Shown piece by piece: positions 52,040-61,367 of a stretch of DNA of 64,000 nt. The stretch covers positions 682,001-746,000 of the forward strand of contig OZ037873.1 of the NCBI GenBank assembly GCA_964035575.1. Direction: 5' to 3'. The notes beneath the pieces are model-generated. The model ran no database searches, was not told the origin of the DNA, and was given only the letters and a program-made list of their open reading frames with translations. Both the position numbers and the translations under genes were made by a program. Numbering within the stretch: the first letter of the stretch is position 1; the number at the start of each line of letters is the position of its first letter. Source of the DNA: Rhynchopus sp. YZ270_cl-10 (Eukaryota > Euglenozoa > Diplonemea > Diplonemida > Diplonemidae).

Positions 52040-52096
52040 AAGGTGACTAAGCACGAGAGGCTTAGGATCATCTTATAAACTTTTCTTTTTTTATAG
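52040..52096 (+). repeat. LINE 3' end = tail-hairpin repeat family A, running into an AG acceptor
   Basis: AAGGTGACTAAGCACGAGAG, then GCTTAGGATCATCTTATAAA, CTTTTCTTTTTTTATAG. Stem CTAAGC / GCTTAG, loop ACGAGAG. The AG at 52096 is followed by ACCATCACTAAACTTTTC, which reads TITKLF in the kinesin phase. This is the reference copy for family A. Confidence 0.85.
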
Positions 52097-52221
52097 ACCA
52101 TCACTAAACTTTTCGGTGTCCGCATCGCCATGTGTTGTCCCCAACCGGCGAACCAGCATGCGAAGCGCAACCTCCATCGTCATCACCGTCATCCACTCAG
52201 GATGACTCAGCTTCGCAGAAG
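52097..52221 (+). CDS. Possible continuing kinesin exon after the LINE
   Basis: In phase 0 with the exon ending at 45297 it reads TITKLFGVRIAMCCPQPANQ, and the first 12 residues resemble the last kinesin motor strand and helix (ETLxTLRFAxRAK). About eight residues expected between the two exons are missing. A donor-like AAGGTGTCC closes it at 52221. Beyond this, 52230-52600 is open on both strands and cannot be assigned. Confidence 0.3.
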
Positions 52222-53044
52222 GTGTCCGTGCCCCTCCTGCAATTCACCCTTAATATTCGCCAGGGTGCTCCACACAGCCATGCTTCGTTCTTTGTTTTCA
52301 TGACGGTGTTTTCGCAATCGTCTCTGATCAGGATCAGGGGATAGATTTTATTTTCCCCCACCCCCAGTTCCCCCCCCCCTTGTGCTTCAAACTGCTCACA
52401 CTCTGCGAGGTCGCTGCTCTCGTCCGTCGAGTCAGATCCGCCGTCGTAGACTAGTGTAGGAGCTTTGTCCACCCGCTCTCGGAGCTTGCAACAGAGCTCC
52501 GCGACGCGTTCGTCAGTCTGCCTCTGGCAGAGCTTCTCGTCTCTTCTACTCTTCTCGAGGACAAGCTACCCGGTGTCTTGCCCCCGCCATCCTCGAAGCT
52601 CCATATTATGAAAGAGAATTCACTTAAAATATCCACGCATAAATTTTTCCGAATAAAATATTCGTATAGAAAGTTTCTAAATCTTAAACCGGATTTAGAG
52701 GACAGCATCTCACGCCACACACACACACACAACCAACAGGGCCATATCGACAATGAAGCATACACATTTGCACATGCCTTGCAAAAGGCCGACGTCAAAA
52801 ACGTGGTCAGAGTCAACAAGCATAGTTCTGAAGGTACGGAAAAGAACCATTTTTAGTTTATTTATTTTATTTGATTGTGATCAAAGTTTAGACTTAAATT
52901 TTTTCTTACCTTCTCTTCTCATTTAGTGTATCCTGTGGTTTCTATTCAGTAGAATAGACGATATGAAACAACTTTTTCTTACTCCTTTACGTGGAGTGGC
53001 ATAGGGAAACCCCCTGCCACTGCTAGTCCCCTGCAGCCACTGCT

Positions 53045-53539
53045 TCACTCAACGCATGCTAGAGGAAGGGTTTCCTGCTGCTGCAAACCCGCAAACCCGC
53101 CTTCCACGTATAGGCACCGCCGCGAGCCTCCACTCCCTTCCACAGGAAAAAGTTGTCCACAACAACAGGCCACAGCACAGTGCTGCTGTGGCCTGTTTTT
53201 TGTGGGAGAAGGGATGTTCTTCTGTGTCATAGCTGCGTACCAGCCTTCAATTTCCTTCCCTTGCAGCAGTGATGAAGTTTGCGTCTTGTCCAGGAGTTTT
53301 CCGATGCGTCCGTGAAAAGGTTGGAAATCGGTTTCATTAAAATTGATGATCATGTCCGTCGTACCCCTGGAAGTCTGCACAAAGAAGCTCAATTTTAAAA
53401 AGACAATTCCGGACCGAAACAAAGGCGGTCCAGTCCCTATATGACCCTGGCCAGGCTGTGGAGCATGGCCTCCGCTTGCTTCAGGTCTTCCCTTAGACAC
53501 CTGACTGGGAAGTCGTCCAGCAAGGTTGTACAGCACCAC
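53045..53539 (-). pseudogene. Possible DDE transposase fragment
   Basis: The minus-strand frame contains TTDMIINFNETDFQPFHGR, which recalls the first catalytic strand of pogo/Tc-type transposases (hNfDET), though with Asn where Asp is expected. An imperfect hairpin (CAGGCCACAGCA / TGCTGTGGCCTG) lies within it at about 53171-53200. A second minus-strand segment, ERVAELCCKLRERVDKAPTL, then YDGGSDSTDESSDLAECEQF, at about 52400-52530 may belong to the same worn element. Identification is weak. Confidence 0.25.
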
Positions 53540-53721
53540 TCGGCTGTATCCTCCCGCGTTCTCCTGCTTGCTTGTCGCAAACGTAGTTCACCACTTCTTC
53601 CACTTCACCGGACGAGAATGTGTCAGGCTATTCTGCCTGAAGCTCAACATCTGTCGGGGGGAGGCAAGGATTGTGCGGCCCTCCAGGAACACACCACAAA
53701 ACACCCCCTCCCTCTCAACAG

Positions 53722-55147
53722 GCACCGTCACACTCTCGCCAGAGATAGACGAGAACGACGAACCCCTTCCACAAGGCTGGTATGCTATGCTACCCCCCCC
53801 TCCCTCTTCCCCCCCCTTCCCCTCCTCCCACTCTTTATATTTTTTCACTGAGCGCAAAATGGAAAATATTTCCACCCCCCTTCGCTCCACACTTACCCCC
53901 CACCTCCAAAACCCCCTCTCTCTCTCAGGGAGCTACGTGCAACGGATGACGGCAGGGTGTACTTCATTGACCATAATACACGTCAGACCACTTGGAACGA
54001 TCCTCGCAAGACGACACGGAGGGGGAGCCCTGACCCGGACCGGAGGTCTGGGGGCAAGCGGGCGTACTTCTTGGGCCCCGGCGAGAAGGACTGGAAGAAC
54101 ACTCCGTCGGACGCGAGCCAATGCCAGGTGACCCTTACTGTCTCGCCCGCGGAGAGCGAGAACGTGATGACACTACCGCCGAACGGCTACCTGCAGGGAA
54201 TGTTGATACCGCATGCTGGGCACACCCTAGCCCCTCATATGCCGACCTGTCTGCGCTCTGCCGGTGGCTACGACGAAGATATGGAAGACAAAGAAATTGC
54301 ATTTCTCACCCGACAGTACTCCCAAACCCTCGAATCTGCAGAAGATTTGAACGCTCGATTCAGCGCAATACGGGATAATATGAGTTCCAGTATGATTGAA
54401 AAAGATGAAGTAATTAAAGCGCTTCGTGCAGAAAATGCTGCTCTAAAGTCGCAAAGCGTGCGGAGTAGTGACTCCGAAACGAAAATTACGGATTTGGAAA
54501 AGCAGGTGGCGGCTCTCAAAGAGGAGCTTGAGTTGGCAAGACGGAATGTTGCGACTGTACCGACACCTTCTCCCACACCTACTCCGACACCAACCCCTCC
54601 TCCAACGGCATCTGATATATCCCCTTCGATTGATGCGGCAGAGTCATTGTTGTCTTTGTTAAAGCGTTCTGCTCCTATCGGGTCGATAGCGTCTGTTAAG
54701 ACAAATGGTGTGTCACCGAATGAAACGTTGCGACAGACATTGCGATTGTGTCATACTGCTGCAGAAGCATTGAGGGAAAAGGAACAAAAAACGAGCAGGC
54801 ATTTGCAAGCCTCTGCTACCCTGCATGACCAGCATATTAAAGAGTTGAAGAAAAGCTTTGAAAGCAAGCATAAAGACGTGGTAGGGTGGCTCTGCGCGCA
54901 GCAGAGGGTGGTGTTTCAACAGCTGATGTCCCCTGATGGGTCGTCTCGTGGAGCGCATCACGACAGACGTGAAGGTGGCTCACCGAATACCACCCACCCT
55001 ACCGGTCGTGCTGGCGTATCCGCCTCTCCTGTTGACACCATCTCCCGACGGCCCTCGCTCGCATCAGGATTCCTCGAGCGCAAAACCTCTGCGGTACGAC
55101 GTTCCAAAACCCGCTCCGCTTCCCCTCCCTCTTCAATGGTTTCATAA
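53722..55147 (+). CDS. WW-domain, coiled-coil protein (3' exons)
   Basis: Exon 53722-53779 follows the acceptor CCCTCTCAACAG. Exon 53929-55147 is joined across GTATGC...CTCTCAG. The join restores a textbook WW domain, EPLPQGWELRATDDGRVYFI then DHNTRQTTWNDPR, with both tryptophans and the Y-F pair, so the splice is secure. WW domains bind Pro-rich ligands. After it come a basic linker, a coiled coil (LESAEDLNARFSAIRDNM, then LEKQVAALKEELELARR), a Pro/Thr stretch (TPSPTPTPTPTPPPTAS), another helix (EALREKEQKTSRHLQ) and a basic Ser-rich tail. The exon enters in phase 1, so at least one upstream exon exists. The incomplete kinesin 8 kb upstream is the nearest candidate for it. Confidence 0.75.
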
Positions 55148-56353
55148 AGGAGATGATAAGGAGGAAGAAAGGAGCGTGATGCCGAAAAGAAAAGAGAAAA
55201 AAAGGGCTTTTCCTCCCTCCAGAATGGCGAGGGGAGGGAGGGGTGTAATTAGCTTAGATTCCGGTGTAGTGATGGGTTTTGCTTAAAAAACACTCCAAAA
55301 AATTACTAAAAACCGGGATAAAGATTTCTCTTGAGCTTTAAACGTCGAGGATAAATAGAAAAATGGGGCAGGGGAGGGGGGTTAGGGTATTGTTGTGTTG
55401 AAAAAAAGCAAATATGGGTGGTTCCTAAAAGCGAAATATTGCTCATGTTGTGTTGTGGGTGTGGGTGGGGGGTAGGGCGGGTGGGGTTCAGATGTGTGCG
55501 TCAGATGCATGTTCATCTGGTTCTTTATTTTTTGTGACAACGGTATCCGAGTCTGTTCCCGTTTCCTTTTTTAAAATTAAGTTTTTTTTTTGGGGGGGGG
55601 AAATGTTGGAAAAGAATGTACCGTTTTTACCCCAAACAGAACCGTGCACACCTGGGTATATATTCATCTGAACTGTGCCCACCGCATGTAAGTGACCAAA
55701 AAAAAATTTCCCAGCAATTTTTACCCACAAAAAACCGATATTTTCAAAATCCAAAAAAGCACCAAATTTAAGATGAAAGAGCAGGAGAAAAGGTGCAATC
55801 TGCGATGGGGACAAACTCGCACTTCCTGAGAGCCGTGGAACTGAGGTGGGTCTGCGGCAGCAACAGGGAAGGCGTTGTAGGCTCACGTGCCAATGACGTT
55901 CAACACGCCTACTAGCTAGGCAATCGTTAAAAAATCTGTTTTTGCACGCGTAGTCCACATGTATGTCCACATGTGTATGTCCACACAACTGCTCACATGT
56001 GCGCACAGCTAGACACAATTGCACACATTTTTACCTAAATTTCTCGGGGGAAAACGGTACATATAAAACAGTATAAGTTGTGCACAGAGAGGCCCTACAG
56101 GGGGTTCAAAATTTAAAAAAAAATCAAAAATAAACCAAAAAAAAAGCAACGCTTTTGGTGAGATGATACGAAGCTACAGTTCCTCGATTTTTCTTTGTTC
56201 TCTTTTCTCTTTTCTTCTTTTCCACCCTCAACTTTCATTTTTTTCCCCCCTTTTTTTTATAGATGCAAAACAAAAGTACAATACCCCCCATAGAACAATA
56301 CGAATTCAAAACCAGCCCACTCCCCATTTTTGTAGTACGAAAAACAAACAGTA

Positions 56354-56407
56354 TAGTGGAGTTCATCCTCGGGTGTCTACACTAATACAACCAATTTTTC
56401 AAAAAAA
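56354..56407 (+). repeat. Dispersed repeat family E, copy
   Basis: GTGGAGTTCATCCTCGGGTG, then TCTACACTAATACAACCAAT and TTTTCAAAAA. It is nearly identical to the copy at 20265. Confidence 0.8.
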
Positions 56408-56498
56408 CAAAAAAACAAACAAAAACAAAACGAGAGGGTGTCTAAAACAACAAAAAAAAATACAAAAAAACGAAAATGATCCGTGAATAACTTTTAGG

Positions 56499-56550
56499 AA
56501 AGCTTTGCACACCAGGAGGCAACTGCATTATTCCAAAAAATATCAAAGAC
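56499..56550 (+). repeat. Repeat family F, copy 3 (diverged)
   Basis: AAGCTTTGCACACCAGGAGG, then CAACTGCATTATTCC and ATATCAAAGAC. It follows the family E copy by 90 bases. Confidence 0.5.
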
Positions 56551-56610
56551 AAAAAAAAAAAAAACAAAAAAAGCAAAAAAAAAAAAAAAAACGAATGTGA
56601 AATTGACTGA

Positions 56611-57144
56611 CTGGGGGGGGCTAATAAAGTATACGGTGCTAATAAAGTATACGGGGGTAATAAAGTATACGGTGCGGAAACCCATTTTGAGCGTGGAAAT
56701 CTGTGAAATAAAGTATACGGTTTTTGTGTACATTTTTCTTACTAAAAATTTTTTACAGCATTTTTTGCACAAAAAATCGGGAAAAAAATTTTTTGATTTC
56801 GGTGGTCCGGATTCTGTGCGTGCTGTGATGGGGTCACTTTGCGCTGAGAAATGAGTATTTTTGACCTAAAACGCGTGTATCAGTTTTTACACGATTGGTG
56901 CCTGATGGGGTTCAGATTTGTGAAAATTTAAGTCATCAAAAAATTGTTCATTTTTCCACATTGACCCCACCACTGGCTGGGATTGGCCCAAAAATGTCAA
57001 TGGTGGTGTTTTCGCGAGGTTTCGGCCACTAGAAACCCCAAAATAACAGTGATTTTTTTTTTTTTTTCCCTTTTCGTTTTTTGGCCATTTAAGCAGTAAT
57101 TCCCGCCGAATAAAGTATACGTATACTTTAATAGCTCCCCCCCA
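56611..57144. mobile_element. Inverted-repeat DNA element, 534 bp, with internal ATAAAGTATACG repeats
   Basis: The left end CTGGGGGGGGCTAATAAAGT pairs with the right end ACTTTAATAGCTCCCCCCCAG (one base difference). TGA flanks both ends, a possible 3-bp target duplication. ATAAAGTATACG occurs four times near the left end and again, followed by its complement, at the right. Non-coding inside. Confidence 0.7.
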
Positions 57145-57380
57145 GTGAGGTGGGGTGTCTGTGATTCTTTAAAAAAAAACTTTTTATAACCAAAAGGGCG
57201 AAAAGAGCTGTCGTACTCCCGAATGGAGGCACTTCACCTCTTCTTCATAGTACGGTGCCTGCACTTTCCTCTTTCTTTCTCTCCCCTTCCCCCTTCCCCT
57301 CCCCTCCCTCCTCCTCCCAAAAAAAATTTTTTGTTACTCTGAAAAATCGCTACCTAGAGTAACTGTTTTTCCCCCCTTTT

Positions 57381-57427
57381 TATTGACTAAGCCCAAGAGG
57401 CTTAGCCTCCTCAAAACCCACTTTTTT
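57381..57427 (+). repeat. Tail-hairpin repeat family A, copy
   Basis: ATTGACTAAGCCCAAGAGGC, then TTAGCCTCCTCAAAACCCAC and T/C. Stem CTAAGC / GCTTAG kept, loop changed to CCAAGAG. Confidence 0.65.
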
Positions 57428-57433
57428 CTTTTT

Positions 57434-57474
57434 TGATATGTGTGCACGAGATGCGCATTCATCTGACATTTTTT
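57434..57474 (+). repeat. Tail-hairpin repeat family B, copy
   Basis: GATATGTGTGCACGAGATGC, then GCATTCATCTGACATTTTTT. It directly follows the family A copy, as at 32055-32152 but in reverse order. Confidence 0.65.
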
Positions 57475-58253
57475 AAAAAAATATTTCCACTCTATTTTTT
57501 TTTTACCATCAAAAAATATACAGGGGTGTTCACAGTTCCCCCCTCTGTCCAAGAGTCTGACTACTGCCTGTTGGTGGAGGGTATTTCATAGTTCATTTTT
57601 TGCCACCCTAAATAAAAAGGCAAACACGCCTTTTTCTTTTTTAAATCTATGGGTACCCCCACTGGCACCACCCCCTTCTCCTTCCCCCCCCCCCCCCCCC
57701 CCCACACTTTGCGTTTCTTTGTTCCACGTGGTGGGGTTTTGGAGTAGGGATGTGCTTTGGTGTAGTATATTCTTGAGTTGTTTTTGATAATGTGGGATTT
57801 TCTTTCAAAAAAAAAAAATGCCTTCCTTTTATGGGAATTTGAATACCAAAAGAAGCCACTTCTTTTAGTGGGAGATTTGTCGATACAACAACAACAACAA
57901 AAAAATTCGCGTGTTTTTTTACCCCTCTCTCTTTCTTACGATTACTAAACAAGGACGGTCTCAGAACAGTAACCTACAAAACAACCATTCTCAAAGGGTA
58001 AGTAATTATTCGTGTACCAATACCAGGGGTGTCCAGTACTCATGTAAAACTACCCCTGGGGAAAAGAATTTTTTTCATAAAAGGTGCTCTCAAGGGTTCA
58101 GGATGAATGACGTCTATACCTTACGTAGTACAAAAAAGGCTTCAGACAGCATTAAGTACAGACCCGAATAGCCCCAAAAGCCGTAATGTGATTTTTTCAT
58201 TGTACCACCTTAGCCATTCAGATCAGACACTTTTAACACCCCAAAAAAAGACA

Positions 58254-58739
58254 ATGGTCGGCGCAAAGAAGGGAGTGAAGAGGGGACCGTCTGTGTCTCT
58301 GTCTGAGATGTCTGGTCTGACCTTCCCTGTAGGACGTGTGGGCAGTGCGCTGAAGAAGGGGAGGTACGCAAAGCGTGTGAGCCCCACTGCGGCAGTGTTT
58401 CTGACGTCTGTGCTGCAGTACTGCACAGGCGAGCTTCTGAACGTGTCTGCGAAGGCGGCGACGTCGGGGAAGAAGGCGAAGAACAAGAAGCAGCACCAGA
58501 TCAAGCCCCGCCACATCTGCGTTGCCGTGCGTGAGGACAAGGACCTTGGCGACCTTCTGTCCAACGTGACGATTGCGGGCGGAGGTGTGGGTGGAGGAGT
58601 ACACGATGCTCTCAAGGCGACTGACAAGAAGTACAGGAAGAAGTCCTCTGGCAGCACCATGAAGAAGTCGAAGGGGAAGAAGACCAAGAAGAGCAAGAAG
58701 TCCAAGGGATCCCCGAAGAAGTCCTCCCCCAAGAAGTAA
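58254..58739 (+). CDS. Histone H2A-like protein, divergent
   Basis: 161 residues. The histone fold starts GLTFPVGRVGSALKKGRYAK, then RVSPTAAVFLTSVLQYCTGE, LLNVSAKAA. After a Lys-rich loop comes RHICVAVREDKDLGDLLSNV, then TIAGGGV. The H2A signature (LxFPVGRV, ELLxxxxKAA, TIAxGGV) is clear. DLGxLLxNVT in place of the usual ELNxLLGxVT recalls kinetoplastid H2A. The C-terminus is an unusually long Lys/Ser/Gly tail (about 45 residues, KKSKGKKTKKSKKSKGSPKK) with no SQ(E/D)Y end, so it is not H2A.X. The loop 1 insert SGKKAKNKKQHQ lengthens the fold. Intronless, as usual for histones. It lies just upstream of another basic nuclear-looking gene. Confidence 0.85.
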   Translation: MVGAKKGVKRGPSVSLSEMSGLTFPVGRVGSALKKGRYAKRVSPTAAVFLTSVLQYCTGELLNVSAKAATSGKKAKNKKQHQIKPRHICVAVREDKDLGDLLSNVTIAGGGVGGGVHDALKATDKKYRKKSSGSTMKKSKGKKTKKSKKSKGSPKKSSPKK

Positions 58740-58979
58740 GCAAGCTCTCGACGTCCGACTGGCTTTTTGCCACACAACTTCTACACTTTCTTTTAACCCC
58801 CATACCCCCTCTTTTGGGCCACTGGGGTGGTGTGACTACACACCCTGAGTTTTACGTTTCCCCCCCTCCACAACGAGCAAACCCACTTTACCATGAAAAT
58901 GCATCCGTTGTCAGACCCACCTCTTTTTGTGTCACACAATAGAAAACTCTACCATATTTTCTTCCTCCTCATCACCCAT

Positions 58980-59017
58980 TTTTTCCCCCACCCCTTTCAG
59001 CATTCCCATCACCCCAG
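58980..59017 (+). promoter_or_regulatory. Putative splice (trans-splice) acceptor before the 59053 gene
   Basis: A C/T tract ends in CCCCTTTCAG at 59000, with a second candidate, CACCCCAG, at 59017. The ATG follows at 59053 with no ATG between. Confidence 0.4.
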
Positions 59018-59052
59018 GACCTGTTAACACATACAGTCTCTACACCTCCAAG

Positions 59053-60557
59053 ATGAGCGCCATCAACTTCCCCTCCTGTGTACGGAACTGCACTGGGACC
59101 TGCACCCCTGAGGGGCTTTTGAAGCTGACCGTAGACCTGTCGACATCGCTTGGGCCGTCTTCGTCCGGGAAGACCGTGTTGATTAGCTCTGCGAACGCGG
59201 CTATTGGGAAGAGCGGGGTGCGCCTGGGGATGAACATTTACATGAAAGGGAAGAAGTTTGATGTGGCAGACCTGAAGAGCGGTGTCGCGTGTGAAGGCAC
59301 GAACATGGAGATGTCGATTTCGGGCACGATGCTGACGATCACCACAGACCTTGCTCAAAACAATGGGGAGACGAGCACGGGAAACATCAAGATTGCAAGC
59401 TCAAATGGAAGTCGCAAGATCGGCAAGACCGTTGCCACTATTGGCTACAATGTGACACACAACAAAAAGGTCAAACCAGACTTCACCAAAGCGGCTGAAG
59501 GGGGCGGCGATAAGGTCGCAGCGACCAGCATCCCCAACTGCAGTGTCAGCTCGGATGACACCGCATTTACCTTCAAAATCGACTGCGACACCTTCACCGG
59601 CGACGCAAAGTCTGGAAAATCCAAGATCATCGCAAAGTCAGATGGGTTCTTCACGCTCCCAGACGACCACTTCATGACCCTCATGGCTTCTACTACCCAG
59701 AAGAAGGATGTGCCCACTATCAAATCGATGACGGCTGCGGTTGCTGAGAGCAAAAACGTTGAAATGACGTTGAAAAACGACACGCTCACCGTTGTGGTAG
59801 CAAAGTCGGGTGACTTTGGAACGACAACGTCAGGGAAGGCTACCATTGTGGGGAGCTGCAAGGGGACGATCGAGGGGAGCAGCATTTTCTTTACGATTGC
59901 GGTTTACACGAGTTTGAAGGACAAGCAGGCAGGGAAGCGCAAGGCTGAGACACCAGCCGTCACGGAGAAGGCAGCCAAGAAGGCACCCTCGGGAAAGCGG
60001 GACATCGCATTCGATACTGTCAAAGCTGCCGTGCGTGTGTTCATGGACAACACTGAGGGGGCAATCAACGTAGGCAAGGCGTACCGTGCACTCTGTGGCG
60101 AGCACGACTGGTTGGAGTGCGACGAACTCCGTTCAAACGTCAAAAAGGCTCTGGTGGAGGTATGTCTCGAAGAAACGAAAAGAAAAAAGAGAAGCAACTA
60201 TTTTCTCCCCTTTAAAATCACTTTGCGCCAAATTGAGATCTCACACAACTGTTTAGGCTGCGTTCAACGAAAATAATCTTCCCCTTTCCTAGCCGAGTAA
60301 TCAAGATTTGGCGGCGACCGTCGGGAAAAGTCGGGGTTTTTATTTGACTCAAGGAAAATATTTTGTTTGATCGTTGCAAGAGGTTCCTTCTATGGTTGTT
60401 TTGCTAAACAATGCTAGGCTGATTGACGTGGACCTGACAGGCCCATTTTTCACTTTTTTTACCACCGATCACCATACAGATCAACGATGAAGACAGTGAC
60501 GGTGATGAGAGTGAGGAGAAGGAGGAGGAGAAGAAGGAAGAGGAGAAGAAGGAGTAA
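59053..60557 (+). CDS. Repeat-domain, DEK-C-like basic/acidic chromatin-type protein, two exons
   Basis: Exons 59053-60159 and 60480-60557 join in phase 0 to give 394 residues. Residues 1-295 appear to be three or four tandem copies of a beta-rich unit with the pattern LxLxxDxxxxxGxxxSGKxxI followed by an I/V-rich strand (LKLTVDLSTSLGPSSSGKTV; LTITTDLAQNNGETSTGNIK; FTFKIDCDTFTGDAKSGKSK; LTVVVAKSGDFGTTTSGKAT). A Lys/Ala-rich nuclear-type linker follows (GKRKAETPAVTEKAAKKAPS), then a helical domain, FDTVKAAVRVFMDNTEGAIN to LRSNVKKALVE, which resembles a DEK C-terminal domain. The last exon is almost purely acidic (SEEKEEEKKEEEKKE). It looks like a DNA- or histone-binding chromatin protein. The repeat unit is not one I know. 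Confidence 0.65.
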
Positions 60558-60608
60558 CTGCTGTAACAAAGAAAACGAACGAAAAGGGAAGAAAAACGAA
60601 CAAGGAAA

Positions 60609-60663
60609 GTGAAGCTCATCCTCGGGGTGTCTACTGCTAATACAACCAAGTTTTCACACAAAA
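60609..60663 (+). repeat. Dispersed repeat family E, copy
   Basis: GTGAAGCTCATCCTCGGGGT, then GTCTACTGCTAATACAACCA and AGTTTTCACA. It starts 52 bases after the stop codon of the DEK-C-like gene. Confidence 0.75.
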
Positions 60664-60830
60664 AAAAAGACCACCAAAAAAAGGGGAGGAATTTGCTATA
60701 TAAACCCCCTAAAAACTGTATGTAGTTCTACCCTTTGGGTAACATTTTGTACAGAGCCAGAACGCTAGCCTCTATTGTTGGGTGATTGTCGACATAGTAA
60801 AAAGACGAGGGGGGGAAAAAGGTTGCTTGG

Positions 60831-60890
60831 AAGAGATTGCACAACCGAGGCAAACTACACTGCTCCAACAATTTATCAAAAAAAATAAAT
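60831..60890 (+). repeat. Repeat family F, copy 4
   Basis: AAGAGATTGCACAACCGAGG, then CAAACTACACTGCTCCAACA and ATTTATCAAAA. It is the closest match to copy 1. Confidence 0.7.
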
Positions 60891-61367
60891 AAAAACGTGG
60901 TCAGAGGCAGTGCCAGGGTGAAGTGTGCATCCACTGAACCCACTGACACTGTAGGTAATCGTTACAAGAAAAGTGAAATATTGAGGACCTGGCTTCTCAT
61001 TTTGTAATATATCACTGCACCCGGCATAGGTCTGTGCCATGGTGTGTTTGTGTTTTCTCGACACAGCATTCCGCGACGGTGTGTGTGTGTGTGGGCAATG
61101 GGTTGGACAACAGCGCAAAACAGAACAAAAACAAAAAGCTCAATTTTTTCCCTGTATTTCCCCGCAAACCCGCCTTCTCTACGATTCGCATTCCGGGTTT
61201 TTGCGATTTTTGTGGCAGAATACCCCTGATTACCACTGGATTTCTTTTTGTACCTCAATTCATATTTGGGCACAACTTCCCACTATTTCTCCCCAAAAAT
61301 AATTACTACAAAACCACACTAGCAAAAAAAAAACCCAACACACACACACACGCTACACAAGAAGACG

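Larger units (their letters stand above)
45560..52096 (+). mobile_element. Apparently complete two-ORF, APE-type LINE
   Basis: A C-rich leader (start placed only roughly at 45560) is followed by ORF1 (45742-47640), a 36-base gap to the first ATG of ORF2 (47677-52029), and a 67-base 3' end that is a family A tail-hairpin repeat. Both ORFs are open. It lies on the + strand between recognisable parts of a kinesin motor, so it is probably intronic. No target-site duplication could be fixed, because the 5' boundary is unclear and the 3' end is T-rich. An old truncated relative is at 32285-32646. Confidence 0.85.
55148..58253. other. Intergenic stretch, 3.1 kb
   Basis: No gene recognised. It holds family E and F repeats, an inverted-repeat element (56611-57144), and family A and B tails. 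A weak B-like tail is near 55493. ATGTCCACATGTGTATGTCC-like words cluster near 55970. Confidence 0.55.

Noticed and set aside
58223-58777. Two minus-strand frames opposite the histone gene
   Set aside because: They are shadows of the H2A-like coding sequence on the + strand.
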